From contig NZ_CP029552.1 in NCBI RefSeq assembly GCF_003173775.1, positions 3,014,001 through 3,078,000 of the forward strand: a DNA stretch of 64,000 nucleotides, written 5' to 3'. A program made the position numbers and the translations under genes. This DNA comes from Methylobacterium sp. 17Sr1-1. GTDB taxonomy: Bacteria > Pseudomonadota > Alphaproteobacteria > Rhizobiales > Beijerinckiaceae. Below, in pieces: positions 62,804 to 64,000 of this stretch. Numbering within the stretch: position 1 is the first letter of the stretch; each line of letters opens with the position of its first letter. The notes under the pieces were generated by a model. It was not told the DNA's origin, did no database searches, and saw only the letters and a list, made by a program, of their open reading frames with translations.

Positions 62804-64000
62804 CAAGCCTTCTCGCTGCGCTCGAGGATCGGCCGGTACTGCTCGGCCGCCTTCTTCAGCTCGGTCGCCGGGTCGGCCCCCGACAGGGTGGCGGTGACGG
62901 CGGAGCCGACGATGTCGCGGAACTCCGCCACCGGCACCACGACCGGCAGGCCGAGCTTGCTGATCTTCGACGAGCCGATCACCGAATCGAGCCACTCGCG
63001 CGGCATCTTCACGCCCTGCTGCACCTCGGCGTCGCTGAGGATCGAATCGCGGAACGGCACGCCGCCGCCGGCCTGGAGCAGGCGCCCGCCCATGATCTTC
63101 GAGATGGCCCACTGGCAGTAGAGGTAGCCGGCCTCCTTCTTGGTGCTCGCCGCCGTCACGCCGATGCCGTCGCCGTAGGTGGCCGAGGCGTGGTCCTTCG
63201 GGCCCTTCGGCACGACCGCGTAGCCGACCTTGCCGACGACGCGCGAGGCGTTGGGATCCTCGAGCGGCGGCGCCCAGCCGACGCCGTCGAGCCACATCGC
63301 CGCCCTCCCTTGCGTGAACGCCGCCATCGACTCCATCCAGTTGAAGCCGACGACGCCGGGCGGCGCGGTCTTGGTCAGCAGGCGCTGGTAGAGCTTCGTC
63401 GCCTCGACCGCCTCGGGGCCGTCGATCAGCAGGTTGCCCTTGTCGTCGAGGAAGCGGCCGCCATAGGCCAGGAAGAACGCGCCCCAGAGCGCCATGTTGG
63501 CGTTGCGAAGGCCCCGGCCGACGAAGCCGTAGGTGCCGGCCTTCGGGTCGGTCAGCGTCTCGGCCGCCCGCATCATGTCGTCGAAGGTCTCAGGGTAGGC
63601 GACGTTCTTCTTCTGAAAAAGCTCCTTGTTCCAGTACAGGATGAAGTAGTCGACCGACATCGGCAGCGAGCGCATCTCGCCCTTCGGCGTCTTGGCGTAT
63701 TGCAGGCCAGCCGCACTGAAATCCGCCTCGCGCAGGGCCGGATCGGTCAGGTTCGGATCCTTGAGGTAGCCCGACAGGTCGGCGAGCCAGCCCGCCTTGT
63801 CGAACTGGCGCTTCTGCACGTGGTAGCTCAGGTGCACCACGTCGAAGCTCGGCCGGCCGGAGGTCAGCTCGATGACGATCTTCTGGCGCTGCTGCTGCTC
63901 GGGGATCACCTCGGAATTGACCTTGATCCCGGTCAGCGCCGTGAACTCGGCGGCGTGGCGCTGGAGCAGGTCGCCCCGCGGCCCCTTGATCAGGTTGACC
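62803..64000 (-). CDS. Sugar ABC transporter substrate-binding protein (SBP family 1), 5' end outside the window
   Basis: Periplasmic binding protein whose N-terminus and signal peptide lie beyond the right edge; the frame is open to base 64000. About 399 codons are present. NLIKGPRGDLLQRHAAEFTALTGIKVNSEVI matches the start of the mature domain. Later blocks are VHLSYHVQKRQFDKAGWLADLSGYL, MSVDYFILYWNKELFQKKNVAYPETFDDMM, and AAFTQGRAAMWLDGVGW, all typical for the extracellular family 1 sugar-binding proteins. It feeds the two permeases encoded downstream. Substrate unknown. Confidence 0.95.
   Translation of the reverse strand, partial: VNLIKGPRGDLLQRHAAEFTALTGIKVNSEVIPEQQQRQKIVIELTSGRPSFDVVHLSYHVQKRQFDKAGWLADLSGYLKDPNLTDPALREADFSAAGLQYAKTPKGEMRSLPMSVDYFILYWNKELFQKKNVAYPETFDDMMRAAETLTDPKAGTYGFVGRGLRNANMALWGAFFLAYGGRFLDDKGNLLIDGPEAVEATKLYQRLLTKTAPPGVVGFNWMESMAAFTQGRAAMWLDGVGWAPPLEDPNASRVVGKVGYAVVPKGPKDHASATYGDGIGVTAASTKKEAGYLYCQWAISKIMGGRLLQAGGGVPFRDSILSDAEVQQGVKMPREWLDSVIGSSKISKLGLPVVVPVAEFRDIVGSAVTATLSGADPATELKKAAEQYRPILERSEKA

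Overview
The window is very GC-rich, tightly packed chromosomal DNA. It most resembles a Methylobacterium-type alphaproteobacterium (Hyphomicrobiales). This rests on gene content: an alphaproteobacterial RpoH promoter before dnaK, a PQQ-type dehydrogenase with its own cytochrome c, HWE/HisKA_2-type two-component proteins, a rhodopsin with Blh, and a dispersed palindromic repeat whose chance translation is common in annotations of that group. No rRNA, tRNA, integrase, transposase or CRISPR array was seen. The assignment is an inference from family recognition, not a database match.

Layout. 1-3.2 kb: start of dnaK with a heat-shock promoter, an exported cysteine-containing protein, YqgE and a one-cysteine peroxiredoxin. 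3.8-10.5 kb: an apparent catabolic and uptake operon (SDR, split transketolase, 3-hydroxyisobutyrate/threonate-type dehydrogenase, TRAP binding protein, fused TRAP permease). 10.6-20.6 kb: a PheC-like periplasmic protein, FUSC and LysE exporters, an NHL propeller, two stress or envelope proteins, flhA, a Gfo/Idh/MocA oxidoreductase and a gamma carbonic anhydrase. 20.6-32.7 kb: a GGDEF-EAL protein, AMP nucleosidase with an unknown partner, TrmO, a polysaccharide flippase with a BioF2-like acyltransferase, and three two-component proteins. 32.8-38 kb: thiC with a TPP riboswitch, an HNH protein, an acyltransferase and a glutamine amidotransferase. 38-47.5 kb: PBP1A, an opsin-blh pair, an amidase, a PQQ-type dehydrogenase with cytochrome c, DUF1330 and a ring-opening amidohydrolase. 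47.8-53.7 kb: four glycosyltransferase genes in a row, the last fused to a polysaccharide deacetylase domain. 53.7-60.7 kb: a complete peptide-type ABC importer with a fused double ATPase and an embedded methyltransferase-like gene. 61-64 kb: a sugar-type ABC importer on the minus strand, running off the right edge.

The most unusual structure is a set of long palindromic elements. One family (about 170-195 bp) occurs four times. Three of them (the fourth copy of that family being intact inside a glycosyltransferase gene, plus two unrelated palindromes) lie in frame within protein-coding genes between 50.8 and 56.7 kb: inside a glycosyltransferase, at the junction of a glycosyltransferase-deacetylase fusion, and over the start of a binding-protein gene, where the element appears to supply the start codon. 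Other points of interest are a microbial rhodopsin with Asp-Thr-Gly at the three key helix C positions, and the kinase-less split-transketolase/TRAP catabolic cluster.
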